Assembly (NCBI GenBank): GCA_905182985.1
Contig: CAJJDN010000027.1
Location: forward strand, 135,468-199,467
DNA from: Paramecium sonneborni
Lineage: Eukaryota > Ciliophora > Oligohymenophorea > Peniculida > Parameciidae
Length of the DNA stretch: 64,000 bases
Reading direction: 5' to 3'
Shown: positions 1 through 12,356 of the stretch, piece by piece
How the letters are laid out: every line of letters begins with the position of its first letter
Position numbering within the stretch: position 1 is the stretch's first letter
Program-made: the position numbers and the translations under genes
Notes under the pieces: generated by a model
Seen by the model: only the letters and a program-made list of their open reading frames with translations
Databases searched by the model: none
What the model was told of the DNA's origin: nothing

Positions 1-544
1 TTTCTTATTGGTTTTTTGATTAATATTTCGTGATATTCCAAAATCAATTAGATAAATCTTGTCAGCATCAGATTTACTTAAAATATTTTCTGGTTTCAGA
101 TCTCGATGTATTATATTTCTACTTATAAATTATTTATAAAACCTTTTATGAATTTGTTCCAGAATCCATAGAGATTGATAAGCAATATTGTATACACATT
201 ATGTTGAAAACTTTTAGTATCGCTTTTAAAAATATCTCAAATCATGTCCTAACAATTAGGTTATCATAACGTTGCATTTCTTAAATTGACCATACCAATA
301 CAATTCAGGAATCTATGAAACTCCTTAGAGAAGTGTCAATATTTCAATCTAATTTCACATATTATAATACTTCTCTATTTAAACTACTATAACTTGCCAT
401 TTCTTGCTTTTCTACTTTTATTGCAACATTTTTTTTTCTCTTCATACATTTTCCAAAATATACTATTCCAAATGAACCTTATGATATTTTTTTTATTATT
501 TCATATTGATTGTCAATAACATCTCCTAATTAAATTTGGTTCAT
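1..544 (-). CDS. Casein kinase 1-like protein kinase, C-terminal part cut by window edge
   Basis: Probable cytosolic Ser/Thr protein kinase of the CK1 group. Exons complement(371..544) and complement(<1..348), with a 22-nt intron (349..370, GTA...TAG); without splicing there is an in-frame TGA. The N-lobe shows a glycine loop (QGSFGIVYFG) and the ATP lysine in VAIKVEKQE; the C-lobe shows HRDLKPENIL and the DFG motif in IDFGISRN. The short linker between start and glycine loop (about 15 residues) and the ELYWYGQF segment are typical of CK1 kinases. The start is the first Met before the kinase fold. The region after DFG, including the activation segment, is outside the window. Family assignment is from recalled motifs, not from a search. 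Confidence 0.88.
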
Positions 545-926
545 AAATTTATTAATGGAAAAACTGATGATGTATTGAATTCTTAAAAATAATAATAATT
601 ATGATGAACTTTAATTTTACATCTTAGACTTTTTACTAAGAATATATAAGATTATGATTGTTTTTAAATTATAGAACTCAATTAATTACAGTTAAGACAA
701 AATATTTTGACTATTATTGAGATTTCTTACATAATGATAAATGCTTATTATATTAATGAAGATGGTAGGAATTAAAATATAAAAATTACTGAATTACTTT
801 TTATAATATTATAATTAACAATTTAAGAATAATATATGTACAAGGATAAGTATTTTAAAAGTAATTAAATAATGTATTCAGTTAAAAGATTAGTTAAATT
901 ATAAAATAATATTTATATTAAATTGA
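545..926. other. Intergenic region, no gene seen
   Basis: Divergent spacer between the CK1-like kinase (minus) and the CRAL-TRIO gene (plus). All frames carry frequent TGA and only very short open stretches. It must hold both promoters, but I can point to no specific element. Confidence 0.6.
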
Positions 927-3900
927 ATGTTTAGAGAGTAATACTTAAATTTAATGGTCAATAAGAAAGACATAGCTAATTTGAATTTCTAATGTATAGA
1001 TTGGAATATATAATATTTAGCAAATTATATAAAGGTCGGGAGTGGGTATTAAGCAATCAGGAGAATATTTAAGAATGTGTAATACGATAAGTTTGAAAAT
1101 TAGTAGTTGAAGGAATTAAAGGGATATATGGATTCAATTCCTATATAATATTTAAAGGAGTATGTTTAATGATAATATATGAGAGTTTAGAATGATTGTG
1201 TATTATTGAGATTTTTATATACTCATAAATTTTTGAAGGAGTAGACTGTTAAATATTTTGTTGATCATTTAGATTGGTTAAATAATCCAGAAACAATAAT
1301 ATTAGATGATGTTCCTCAATTCGATAAGATTGTGTAGATAATAGGAAGAGATGAAATGTTTAGACCTGTATTATATATAAATATATGTTAACCTTTGGAT
1401 AATAATTTTATCAAGGCAATAACAAATAAATTAATAATAATGGAAGATTATATGTTTGTACCTGGTAAAGTGGAAAGTTGGATTATTCTTATTGATTTTG
1501 GATAATTTAATCCTAATTTTTAGAAAGATAAAATAGAATAAGCAATTAAACATTTTATTACAAATTTTCCAATGTCTTTGGAACATATTTATATTTTAGA
1601 TGCAAATGAAATTTTAAAATAAATAGGTTAAGATATATTAGATACTAAAGAAATTAAAGTATTTGATTTATAAGATAAAATTTCAGTTTTAGATAAAAAT
1701 GCATATGAGAAAGAGAAATTGTAGTTATTATCTCCTGAATATATTCATTTATTTGATACATTAGAATAACAATTGGCTGAATAAGCATCTCAAAATTTAT
1801 AAATAAATGATTAAGGTTCTTAAAAATAAAATGATTAACCATATTAAGCATAATAAAATGCAGATTTAATAGGGCCTCTATATCCATTAGTTGTTTATGC
1901 AATATCGTAACCTTAACCTTATGTTCCATAGTTTCATGATAAAGAATTATAGAATTATACTTAATAGAAACATATTCCAACTTTCTTTTTAGACACTTAG
2001 AATTAATTTTGTTAAAATTATTAACCTTTAAGAAAAAATAATAGTGATGTTTAGAAATAAAATAATGTAGTTCCTTAGTAATCTAACAAAAGAGTTGCTC
2101 CACAATTAAAATCACAAATGACTTTTCAAAATACAGATAATTCTATGTATTGATATGATTAATCTATGTAGACGAACAAAGTATGATGATGTTATTGACT
2201 AATACAATTGGAATAAATATGGAATTACATAACAATAGCCAGTTATAGAAACAGAAAAAATAATATAAGATGTAACAAATTAAAATTCATCACAACATCA
2301 TATTAGTTCTCCTTAGATATAATAAACTCCAACACTTTAAGGAACAGAAAGAACTATAAAAAAATAAGATACTAATCATAATATACAAGATATACATTCA
2401 ACAGGTGGATTTTTTGAAGATCCTATTCTTCCATTTAATGATGATAATGTATAACCTTTCACATATAATGATAATAAGTAATTGTCATATGATGTTAAAA
2501 ACATTCCTCAATAAATAAATAAAATTGAAAGAAATTTATAGTTTGATAATAAAAGTCCAATTAATTTTAATTAATATCCTCCAATACATTAAGAAATAGA
2601 AAAAAAATATGATTTTTGTCCACTTCCATTAAGACCATCTGAATAANTATATGTTAACCTTTGGATAATAATTTTATCAAGGCAATAACAAATAAATTAA
2701 TAATAATGGAAGATTATATGTTTGTACCTGGTAAAGTGGAAAGTTGGATTATTCTTATTGATTTTGGATAATTTAATCCTAATTTTTAGAAAGATAAAAT
2801 AGAATAAGCAATTAAACATTTTATTACAAATTTTCCAATGTCTTTGGAACATATTTATATTTTAGATGCAAATGAAATTTTAAAATAAATAGGTTAAGAT
2901 ATATTAGATACTAAAGAAATTAAAGTATTTGATTTATAAGATAAAATTTCAGTTTTAGATAAAAATGCATATGAGAAAGAGAAATTGTAGTTATTATCTC
3001 CTGAATATATTCATTTATTTGATACATTAGAATAACAATTGGCTGAATAAGCATCTCAAAATTTATAAATAAATGATTAAGGTTCTTAAAAATAAAATGA
3101 TTAACCATATTAAGCATAATAAAATGCAGATTTAATAGGGCCTCTATATCCATTAGTTGTTTATGCAATATCGTAACCTTAACCTTATGTTCCATAGTTT
3201 CATGATAAAGAATTATAGAATTATACTTAATAGAAACATATTCCAACTTTCTTTTTAGACACTTAGAATTAATTTTGTTAAAATTATTAACCTTTAAGAA
3301 AAAATAATAGTGATGTTTAGAAATAAAATAATGTAGTTCCTTAGTAATCTAACAAAAGAGTTGCTCCACAATTAAAATCACAAATGACTTTTCAAAATAC
3401 AGATAATTCTATGTATTGATATGATTAATCTATGTAGACGAACAAAGTATGATGATGTTATTGACTAATACAATTGGAATAAATATGGAATTACATAACA
3501 ATAGCCAGTTATAGAAACAGAAAAAATAATATAAGATGTAACAAATTAAAATTCATCACAACATCATATTAGTTCTCCTTAGATATAATAAACTCCAACA
3601 CTTTAAGGAACAGAAAGAACTATAAAAAAATAAGATACTAATCATAATATACAAGATATACATTCAACAGGTGGATTTTTTGAAGATCCTATTCTTCCAT
3701 TTAATGATGATAATGTATAACCTTTCACATATAATGATAATAAGTAATTGTCATATGATGTTAAAAACATTCCTCAATAAATAAATAAAATTGAAAGAAA
3801 TTTATAGTTTGATAATAAAAGTCCAATTAATTTTAATTAATATCCTCCAATACATTAAGAAATAGAAAAAAAATATGATTTTTGTCCACTTCCATTAAGA

Positions 3901-4305
3901 CCATCTGAATAATCATATACTCCATCATATATTGCTTCAGATAAACCATATCTTCCAGATAGATTTTCGGAAATTTCAATTTTTCAAAATAATTAACATT
4001 TACAATCATAAATTAAAACTAATAATAATAATCTTCCTTAAACATCTGGATAATCTCCATATCTTCCATAAACTCCTTTTAGTCCTATTCCAAGTAGTAC
4101 TAATTTATATATTGCTCCTACTTATCCATTAAATACAACTGCCAATAAACCTAATTTATAGAATTCAAACTAACCACATATCATTGAATAAGATGGAATC
4201 AAATTTTAAGATGAAACTATGCTTGTTGGAGATCCAGATCATAGATAATCCAAAAATTCTAAAAGAGATCCCGTTCTTGATTAATAATAATGTTAAATTT
4301 TTTGA
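927..4305 (+). CDS. CRAL-TRIO (SEC14-like) domain protein with long Gln/Pro/Asn-rich tail
   Basis: Likely lipid-binding or lipid-transfer protein. Collapsing the artefactual repeat, exons are 927..1163, 1191..2146, 2172..2646 and 3913..4305, giving 686 codons before the TGA. Introns 1164..1190 (27 nt, contains TGA) and 2147..2171 (25 nt, GTA...TAG) are needed. The N-terminal helix region contains DCVLLRFLYTHKF (the LLRFLRARKF-like CRAL-TRIO-N motif), followed by PVLYINICQPLD and the strand SWIILIDFGQFNP, which match the SEC14 lobe. The second half (from about residue 270) is low complexity, rich in Gln, Asn and Pro, with no recognised domain. An in-frame TGA sits directly before the chosen ATG. 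As deposited, the gene is interrupted by a duplicated 1,265-bp block. Ligand unknown. Confidence 0.8.
1382..3912. repeat. Direct duplication around single N (assembly overlap artefact)
   Basis: 1382..2646 and 2648..3912 appear identical over 1,265 bp by eye and flank one N at 2647. The reading frame of the CRAL-TRIO gene continues correctly only if one copy is removed, so this is best read as two contig ends that overlap but were joined instead of merged. Confidence 0.9.
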
Positions 4306-4526
4306 TTTTATGTAACAATTTAAATTAATCAAAAATGAACAGATCATCAATAATATTCTTTATTCAATCAAATTATATATATTGACTGTACAGATTAGTT
4401 TAAATTTTTACTTTGTTTTTTATATTAAAGTTATAATATAAATATACTTTATTTATAATTTACTGACATCATCTTCATATGCAATTTAAAATCAAATCAT
4501 AACTTTTAATTAATTAAAATAAACTT

Positions 4527-4739
4527 ATGGGTTGCGTTCAAAACAAAGCCACTTAATCAATGTCACAAAAAATTATTCAATTAGAAAATAAGTAAACTTC
4601 AATTACAATTTTTCATTAATCCTTTCATACAAACGATCAACAATACAATATCCTTAAAAATCCAATAATCAAAAGAAGAGAATAAAAGAAAAGCAAAATA
4701 TCAAACACAAGTGCATGCACTCCAATTACTAAAGATTGA
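4527..4739 (+). CDS. Small MGC-starting protein A, probable N-myristoylated and palmitoylated
   Basis: A 70-residue ORF ending in TGA, starting MGCVQNKATQS. Gly2 followed by Cys3 is the classic arrangement for N-myristoylation plus palmitoylation, so membrane attachment is inferred. The middle holds LKNPIIKRREQ, which resembles QKNPIVQRRAH of the oppositely oriented protein at 5218..5472; the two look like diverged paralogs. No catalytic domain is visible and the protein is rich in Gln, Ser, Thr and Lys. A second copy at 5780..5992 comes from the assembly duplication. The function is unknown; a short adaptor or anchoring role is possible but is not shown by the sequence. Confidence 0.6.
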
Positions 4740-5217
4740 TAAATTATCATCTCAGTATAATTATTTATTTATTTTTTATTAAATTTGCTATATGACATCT
4801 TTCCGTATTTACCTTTCATTTTTCACTTTAAATCAATCTATATCTCTAAATTTAATCGTTTACGCTCATGTAATGTACCGATAAACCAATCATATGTATA
4901 ATTCAAAAAATTAAACATAGCTTATTATTTTATATATATAGTTGACAAAATTTAATTATTATCTCTCTTCTTTGAACTTGTTTCTTTGATCCTAAACTTT
5001 ATGGCTTTTTTTTTATTTCTAATTATGGAGTTTCAAATTTAATGACAGTTAAGAAAACTCTCCTTTCTTTTGTTATATAAATCAAAAAAGAATATTTAAA
5101 ATTCTAAACTCATTTCTTAGATTAGATTAATATTATCTATTAGTTTTACAATGTTAGTTTATTGATGAAAAAGTTATAAACTAATTTTTACGTGAAAAGA
5201 TAATAATAATATATTAA
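4740..5217. other. Spacer between two MGC genes, no supported gene
   Basis: Convergent spacer. On the minus strand, around 4823..5109, two frames show short protein-like stretches (for example ERKRLNLEIQIDL), but they are in different frames around an A9 homopolymer and lack a clear start. I do not call a gene here. Confidence 0.5.
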
Positions 5218-5472
5218 TCAAGAGAATTATCTTTACACATATGAATTCTATGTATCTCCTTTATTAAAAACCTATGTTAAACTAGGCATTGTAGAATGAG
5301 CTCTCCTTTAAACTATAGGATTCTTTTAAATTTTGTATTTTTCTGAACAAAATTGATTAAAAATTTCTCTTTCAACCTCATCTCCGGCAATTTGTTTTGA
5401 AATTATCTTAGAAGCTAACTATAAAGATTGAAATTTATCAGTTTTTTTCTTGGAAATCTATGAACATCCCAT
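5218..5472 (-). CDS. Small MGC-starting protein B, paralog of protein A
   Basis: An 84-residue ORF beginning MGCSQISKKK and ending in TGA. Like protein A it carries Gly2-Cys3, suggesting N-myristoylation and palmitoylation, followed by a basic stretch that would help membrane binding. The segment IQKNPIVQRRAH matches LKNPIIKRREQ in protein A, at a similar distance from the N-terminus. There is no recognised domain; the central part (DEVEREIFNQF) could form a helix. It converges on protein A, and an inverted tandem duplication followed by divergence is a reasonable inference. The assembly repeats this gene at 6471..6725. Function unknown. Confidence 0.6.
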
Positions 5473-7031
5473 TGAAAAAAATAATTAATTAGATTCAATC
5501 ATTGTATTTAATACTAAAAATAATAAAAAAAAAAAAGTTCCATTCCTTTTTTCTTGAACCATGCTGATATTTGATATTCCAATAATTTCTACTGTCTATT
5601 AGTTANTATTCTTTATTCAATCAAATTATATATATTGACTGTACAGATTAGTTTAAATTTTTACTTTGTTTTTTATATTAAAGTTATAATATAAATATAC
5701 TTTATTTATAATTTACTGACATCATCTTCATATGCAATTTAAAATCAAATCATAACTTTTAATTAATTAAAATAAACTTATGGGTTGCGTTCAAAACAAA
5801 GCCACTTAATCAATGTCACAAAAAATTATTCAATTAGAAAATAAGTAAACTTCAATTACAATTTTTCATTAATCCTTTCATACAAACGATCAACAATACA
5901 ATATCCTTAAAAATCCAATAATCAAAAGAAGAGAATAAAAGAAAAGCAAAATATCAAACACAAGTGCATGCACTCCAATTACTAAAGATTGATAAATTAT
6001 CATCTCAGTATAATTATTTATTTATTTTTTATTAAATTTGCTATATGACATCTTTCCGTATTTACCTTTCATTTTTCACTTTAAATCAATCTATATCTCT
6101 AAATTTAATCGTTTACGCTCATGTAATGTACCGATAAACCAATCATATGTATAATTCAAAAAATTAAACATAGCTTATTATTTTATATATATAGTTGACA
6201 AAATTTAATTATTATCTCTCTTCTTTGAACTTGTTTCTTTGATCCTAAACTTTATGGCTTTTTTTTTATTTCTAATTATGGAGTTTCAAATTTAATGACA
6301 GTTAAGAAAACTCTCCTTTCTTTTGTTATATAAATCAAAAAAGAATATTTAAAATTCTAAACTCATTTCTTAGATTAGATTAATATTATCTATTAGTTTT
6401 ACAATGTTAGTTTATTGATGAAAAAGTTATAAACTAATTTTTACGTGAAAAGATAATAATAATATATTAATCAAGAGAATTATCTTTACACATATGAATT
6501 CTATGTATCTCCTTTATTAAAAACCTATGTTAAACTAGGCATTGTAGAATGAGCTCTCCTTTAAACTATAGGATTCTTTTAAATTTTGTATTTTTCTGAA
6601 CAAAATTGATTAAAAATTTCTCTTTCAACCTCATCTCCGGCAATTTGTTTTGAAATTATCTTAGAAGCTAACTATAAAGATTGAAATTTATCAGTTTTTT
6701 TCTTGGAAATCTATGAACATCCCATTGAAAAAAATAATTAATTAGATTCAATCATTGTATTTAATACTAAAAATAATAAAAAAAAAAAAGTTCCATTCCT
6801 TTTTTCTTGAACCATGCTGATATTTGATATTCCAATAATTTCTACTGTCTATTAGTTATTTTTTGCTTGATCTTCACCTTTCTTCTATTATTATAATATT
6901 TTTTTATTCTAGACTTTTAATTAATATAATCTAATCTTTAATTTAGAAAACAAATTAATTTTATATAATTTTATTTCATTTATCAGTAGTGTAAATAATT
7001 TAACAATCTCTATCAGTATATTCTAGTAAAT

Positions 7032-7280
7032 ATGATCTATTCAAATTGTAATTAGCTTTCAAAATAAAATTTTATTAAATATGATGAAGTAAATTTAGAA
7101 TAAGATTATTCATATATATTCATCCCTTATTCAGAAATAATTAATTTTTATAAAATCAAAGTTTTTGTAGATTTATAAGGTAAAATTTTATATAATCTAA
7201 AAATAGAAAGAACATAAACATTAAACTTATTATATTCCAAAAAAATCATCTTATAAAAAATATAATTTAATAAATTTTGA
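7032..7280 (+). CDS. Weak ORF, 82 residues, unknown
   Basis: An uninterrupted code-6 ORF from ATG to TGA, converging with the MGCCC protein gene that ends at 7306. The translation (DEVNLEQDYSYIFIPYSE, then IKVFVDLQGKILYNLKIE) looks like a beta-rich peptide, but no family is recognised. A 27-nt GTA...TAG segment inside it could be an intron without changing the frame. It may be a real small gene, the last exon of an unseen gene, or chance. Confidence 0.3.
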
Positions 7281-7305
7281 TATAGGTTGATTAAATTTTT
7301 AATAG

Positions 7306-9059
7306 TCAATCTTCGGACTTTTTTTCTAAATCTTATAAACCACTTCTTATTGCCTCAGGTCTTAAATCTTTAAGCATTAAATAAATCCAATATATTTTAG
7401 GACAATTATGTGAATTATTGAGCTGAAATTCTTTATAAATTAATTATGATTTATTTGTTAACAACTTGTTTGTCGTTTTTAAGATTTGTTTATTATACTC
7501 ATTTTCATCTTTTTAAGAGTAACTTTATATTATTTTTGTTAAAATTTCTTTATCACTTCTTTCTTAATTCTCAATTATGTTTATTTTTTAATCACAAATA
7601 TTTTCAAACTTAGCTTCATTAATAAATCCATATAACTCAACATCAAATAGTAGTCTAATAATAAATAAAGAGAATTACTCAAAATTAACTCTAAAAAACA
7701 ATAACTTCAAAACTCTTTTAGTAAATTCCTCAAATTCATTGATATTTTTGGTTAGTTCTGGGTTACTCACTATTCCTGAATTCGATTGCGATTAAACTTA
7801 AGCACCTAGATTTCTACTACTTAAATCATTTATTTCATGTATGTTTTTTTCAATTCCTTCATAAAGTTTATCTTCATTTTGTATTTTTTTATTAGAAATT
7901 ATATCTTCAAATTCAGGAAGCAATAATTACCAATCAGATAATAAGATGTTAAATCTTTCTTATTATCTTGAAATCAATATATTGTTTCTTTTCACAGTAA
8001 ACATCTTTTTAAAAATTTATTTACTTAATTTAGAAGGTTATTAATTTTATTCATCTTAATCTGTTTTATTTTTTAATACAACTTAGATTATTTAGATAAC
8101 ATAGTAAGCAACAGATAATTTTTCTGTTAATTTTATCGATGGATGATGACTATAAATAAAAATCAATTAAAATACCTAAAAGTGTAAGCATTATATTACT
8201 CCAGATTACTAATAATATAACAATTACAATATTCTGGCTCATTATTTAATACTTCAATCTTATAATAATTGTATTTTTAACAGCATTCACCTAAAAATAC
8301 CTCTTTATCTAAATTTTCTTTACTCTATGCTTTTTTAACACTTTCAATCCATTACATAATATGAACTAACTTTGCCATAGGTATTAATTTAACACAACAG
8401 TATTTTTGATCTATTTTACCAATAAAAGTGCAAATAGGTGATTTTTATTTCTAAATTAATCTCACTAAAGTTATTGGGCGTTTATATTCTGTAAATTCAT
8501 TTATTTAGGAGAAATCATATTTATTTTATATATCGCAAATATTTCTATTTACTATCTTAGGTCCTTTAAAATCATTATTTTATGATTAGTCTTTTAATTC
8601 TTTTTCATCTTATTCTTTAGAAAACATTTTATTTAATTGTTCTTCAATTGAAACTTTATGTTAATTAAAATTATTATTTTTATCACGAATACTATTTAAT
8701 GCTTCTTCAAAGTATAATAAATCTTAATCTAATTATGTTTCAACTTCTGGAATTTTATTTTTAACTTTTGGAGTTTCATTTTTAACTTCTGGAATTTCAT
8801 TTTTAACTTCTGGAATTTCATTTTTAACTTCTGGAATTTCAATTTTAACTTCTACCTTAATTTCTTGAAGTGATGAAGGTTATTATCCTTTCTATTTAGG
8901 AGTTTCATCAGGAATTATTGGATTATTTTGTTCTTTTGGTGGTTCTAAATATTCCTATTAATTATTATTTTCTTATGGTTAGACTTCTGGTTATGCTTTT
9001 TATTCAATTTTTAAATCTGGTTTTTGTTTTGTACAGTTCTTCCCACAACAACAACCCAT
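7306..9059 (-). CDS. MGCCC-starting lipid-anchored pseudokinase-like protein
   Basis: A 575-residue protein, exons complement(8176..9059) and complement(7306..8149), intron 8150..8175 (26 nt, GTA...TAG). It begins MGCCCGKNC, a strong N-myristoylation context followed by several cysteines available for palmitoylation. Residues 69-106 hold five imperfect copies of a seven-residue unit around E-I-P-E-V-K-N. Residues about 195-380 are laid out like a protein kinase: CVKLIP (possible beta-3 lysine, K224), an alpha-E-like helix (LSVAYYVIQIIQVVL), KRNNILIS at the catalytic-loop position and ILLSDWQLL where DFG is expected. The HRD motif is missing and DFG is replaced by DWQ, so catalysis is unlikely. 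Kinase relationship is inference from motif order; the rest (to the C-terminus) is helical and unassigned. Confidence 0.6.
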
Positions 9060-9385
9060 TTATATTTTATTATTTAATAATTTTTATTTGCTTCGACATA
9101 AACCTTATAAATTATACAATTAATAAAGATTTGATAATATTAAATATTAATTATTATATATTTCATTAATATCTATGAACTATTTGCCTTTCTAAGTATC
9201 TGAAAATAATTAAGTTCAATTTAGTTCTTAAAAAATAAATAAAAAATAATTTATTAAAATAATACTAGTTTTCTAGTTTTATTCACTTTAAAAGTCAGAA
9301 AGTTAGTGTAATTCTTAGAATAATAAATCTAAGCTAACAAGATTAGTATAAATAAATAAATTAAATAAAATGAGATTGTTGGTTA
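9060..9385. other. Intergenic region, no gene seen
   Basis: Upstream spacer of the MGCCC gene and of the decayed GTPase paralog. Very AT-rich with TGA in all plus frames; no motif that I can name. Confidence 0.5.
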
Positions 9386-11650
9386 ATGGCTTCTAAATTA
9401 AATATCATTGAAATTCTTAACAGATGAAAATTAATAAAATTTATTTGAAATATGTTTTGAAGTTGTTCTTTTCTTTTTTTTTTAAATTGAATATTTTGTA
9501 GATTAAACTATAGATAGTTTTTTGAATATTTAACTTAATTAAAACAACAGATTAATTTATTATAGTAATATTTGTTCAATTGATTAAAATGAACAATTAG
9601 AAATTATGATAAATATATTTAGTATATTTATGATGAAAATTATGATTATAGTCTTAAAACTAATAATTTAAATGAGTCTGATTTATATATCAAGCTTCTT
9701 TTAGTTATTAATCCTATTAATTAATGATATAGAAATTGGAAATAGGATTTGAAAATAAATAGATTAAACTACTATTTAAATATAATCAAAATTAAAAATT
9801 ATTGAAAGGGATATAATAGTCAAAACTTTTCATTGACGATTTAAAATTATAGTTAAAATTACTGATTACACCCAAAAAACTCGAAGATATTTGAAAATAA
9901 ATTACTTAAGCTCTTTGTTAAAAACAATTTTAATTTGATTTTCTATTATAGAATTTAAATTTAAGTTGAAAAACATAAATAATAGTTAAAAATATTTTCA
10001 ATTTGATCAATATTTATAATGCAGTCTCAAAGATAGAGTAAATATTGGAAAAAATTTAAATTAAAATTTATTTAAGTCTAATTAATGTTTATTAAAATCA
10101 ACTAGAACACTTTAAAACAATACATCAAACACTAAACTACTTTTTAATACACTGAGATCTAAAATCTTTCTAAAAGGGGATTAAACTATAAACTAGTAGC
10201 ATTGATGTCTTCAAAAGTTTGATAACAAATTAAGATAATGAAACTAAACTGTTTCACAAATTATTATAGATTTAATTAAATAATTAATGAATCAGATATA
10301 GAAACTATTATTAAAGGAATAAACTAAGCTATTGGTTTTGGGAACCTTGTATCTTAAACTAATTGAAAAACTTGTCTGGGAATAGTGATAGCTCATTTAA
10401 ATAAAAGATAAATCTATTTAATTTACCTAAATAACTATTAACTAATAACAATATTTAAACAATATAATTTTTTAAAAGTTACAGTGATTTATTGCCATAA
10501 TTACAATAAGAATTAAAACTTATTTCAAATATAAACAATTTTTGGTTGAAGTACTATGAAAAATATATCCATCAAAAACTAAAACTTCAAAATGATTGAT
10601 TTATACCAAAGAACACTAAAATACTTCAGTAGACTCTTTGGGGATAGACTAATCCAATCTAATTTAGATTAATTAATTTTACCTCTTTTTCATAAATTAG
10701 AAATAAGAGAAAATAAAAATTTGATTTTTAATTATACTATGGAAGAGATAATAAAGAAGTTAGATGCTGATAAAGATTAATGTATTTACATTTTCATGGC
10801 TTAAAATTATATAGAGAAATAATCTTAAGATATATTAAATTAGTATGATACTAATCGAAGAAGAAAAATTTTATGAGTAAAAATTTTGTAAAAATAAAAA
10901 GTTAAATAGATTATTTAAAGTTACAATCCTTAAAGTTAAATATGATCTACTAGAAATTTTTAAAATATAAATTTTAAATTTTTGTAAATTTTTATAAGAC
11001 TAATAGAAATAATCATAATCCCAAGTAAAATTTAATTTGAAACAATAGTAAATATGAAAAAAGAGTTTTAATTTATAATAGAATTTACTAAAAATCCTGA
11101 GTCTTAATCACATTAAAATGAAATCATATAATTGAAATGACTTAATTAAAAATAGAAATTATGTGTTGCAATTTCAATTATGATAATTGACTTTATTGCG
11201 AAAAGTATTTTATATGATAAGAGAAATTTAACTGATATCATTAATTTAATATCTGATTCACAAGCACTAGTATAAAAATACCAAACAGAATAGGGATAAA
11301 GCATTTTCTAATTATTCTTTTCTTTGTAAGTAAACTTTGAAGATGTTTTTCAAAATAAATAATTGGTTTTATAATATAAAAAATAATTAGAAAATATTAT
11401 CTCTAATTATATTATAAATTAATAGAGTCGTAGCTATAACTAAAAATGGAAAATATTTAAATAAGAAATTCCTATTTATATCCAAAGATTTATTGGAACA
11501 ACAGAGAAAGTAAATAAATTATTATAATAGAATTATGAAAAGAAGAAAGATTAAAGATGGATATTTTAAAGTACGAATATATTAAATTTAAGGAAAATTA
11601 AAAAATAGTTCATGATAAATATTATTTAGATTATAATATTAACACAAATT
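9386..11650 (+). pseudogene. Decayed paralog of the downstream P-loop GTPase gene, GTPase domain deleted
   Basis: This stretch aligns by eye, block by block, with the intact gene at 12862..16765 but has many TGA stops and frame changes. Recognisable pieces include FWLKYYEKYIHQKLK (intact gene: LWVKYFKKHLPQSFQ), then a direct jump to QSNLDQLILPLFHK (intact: NSNLQQFILPVFNK). The segment between these in the intact gene, which carries the P-loop and DTPG motifs, is missing altogether, while the coiled-coil tail region is still visible up to about 11,650. It is a tandem duplicate that lost its G domain and then its frame. Boundaries are approximate; the 5' end is the weakest part. Confidence 0.75.
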
Positions 11651-12321
11651 ATTAGTAAATTAATTATACTGTATTTTGATAGGTGCTTTTAAAAAAAACT
11701 CTAAAATTAAATTAGAATTTTTTATGCTACATTTCCATTCATATATTTATTTATTTTTTTAATTAAATCTATGCAACAAAATGAAATGATTGAATTAAGG
11801 AACCTCAGAAATTTAAAAGAAGGTTATAATGAATTGGAATTATCGCTGTTTAATATGCCTTATAATTCTTAATATATTTTCTATTTCAACCTTACTGATA
11901 ATAGCAAACTTAGTTCTCAGCTACAAAGCATATAGAAATTAAAAGCTGTATGGGAAAATAGTTTTTTAGGTGAATTGGAATTTTTAGTTGAGTAAAATTA
12001 GAAAAAAGCAATAAATTTTTTTTATTTTCAAAACCTTATGTAGTAAAATTAAGAATTTAATATACATGAATTAGTAAAAGTGAGACTTTTTTTACTTAAA
12101 CTAGCTCAAACTTACCACATTTTTTATTTTAAAGTAATACTTCATTATAACTAAAAAATGATAGAAAATCATAAATTAATACAAGAGCACTTCTATTTGT
12201 TATTCGAGGGTTTCTTTACTGAATTATATAGCTTCATATTAGTAATAGAATCTCAAAATGATAAAATAGTATGTTATTTAGGAAATAAATTTTTTTTAGA
12301 GGAAAGTTAACCTTTAGAAAA

Positions 12322-12356
<35 letters not shown>

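Larger units (their letters stand above)
4354..6858. repeat. Direct duplication around single N (assembly overlap artefact)
   Basis: 4354..5605 and 5607..6858 (1,252 bp each) are the same sequence on either side of an N at 5606. Both small MGC genes are therefore listed twice in the assembly: 4527..4739 recurs at 5780..5992 and 5218..5472 at 6471..6725. Confidence 0.9.

Noticed and set aside
349..370. Short excised-type elements (IES) instead of introns
   Set aside because: The segments begin GT and end AG and lie within transcribed genes with conserved junction phase; they lack the TA boundaries expected of IESs, so introns are the better reading.
1654..3246. Two identical 108-residue minus-strand ORFs (1654..1980 and 2920..3246)
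   Set aside because: They are antisense shadows of the CRAL-TRIO gene; the pair is identical only because of the assembly duplication.
8750..8850. Possible short tandem DNA repeat or CRISPR-like array
   Set aside because: The repeated unit is 21 bp without spacers and is the coding sequence of the EIPEVKN repeats in the MGCCC protein.
8918..9169. 83-residue plus-strand ORF
   Set aside because: Hydrophobic antisense shadow of the MGCCC protein N-terminus; a TAA-rich Gln region reads as Leu/Ile on the other strand.
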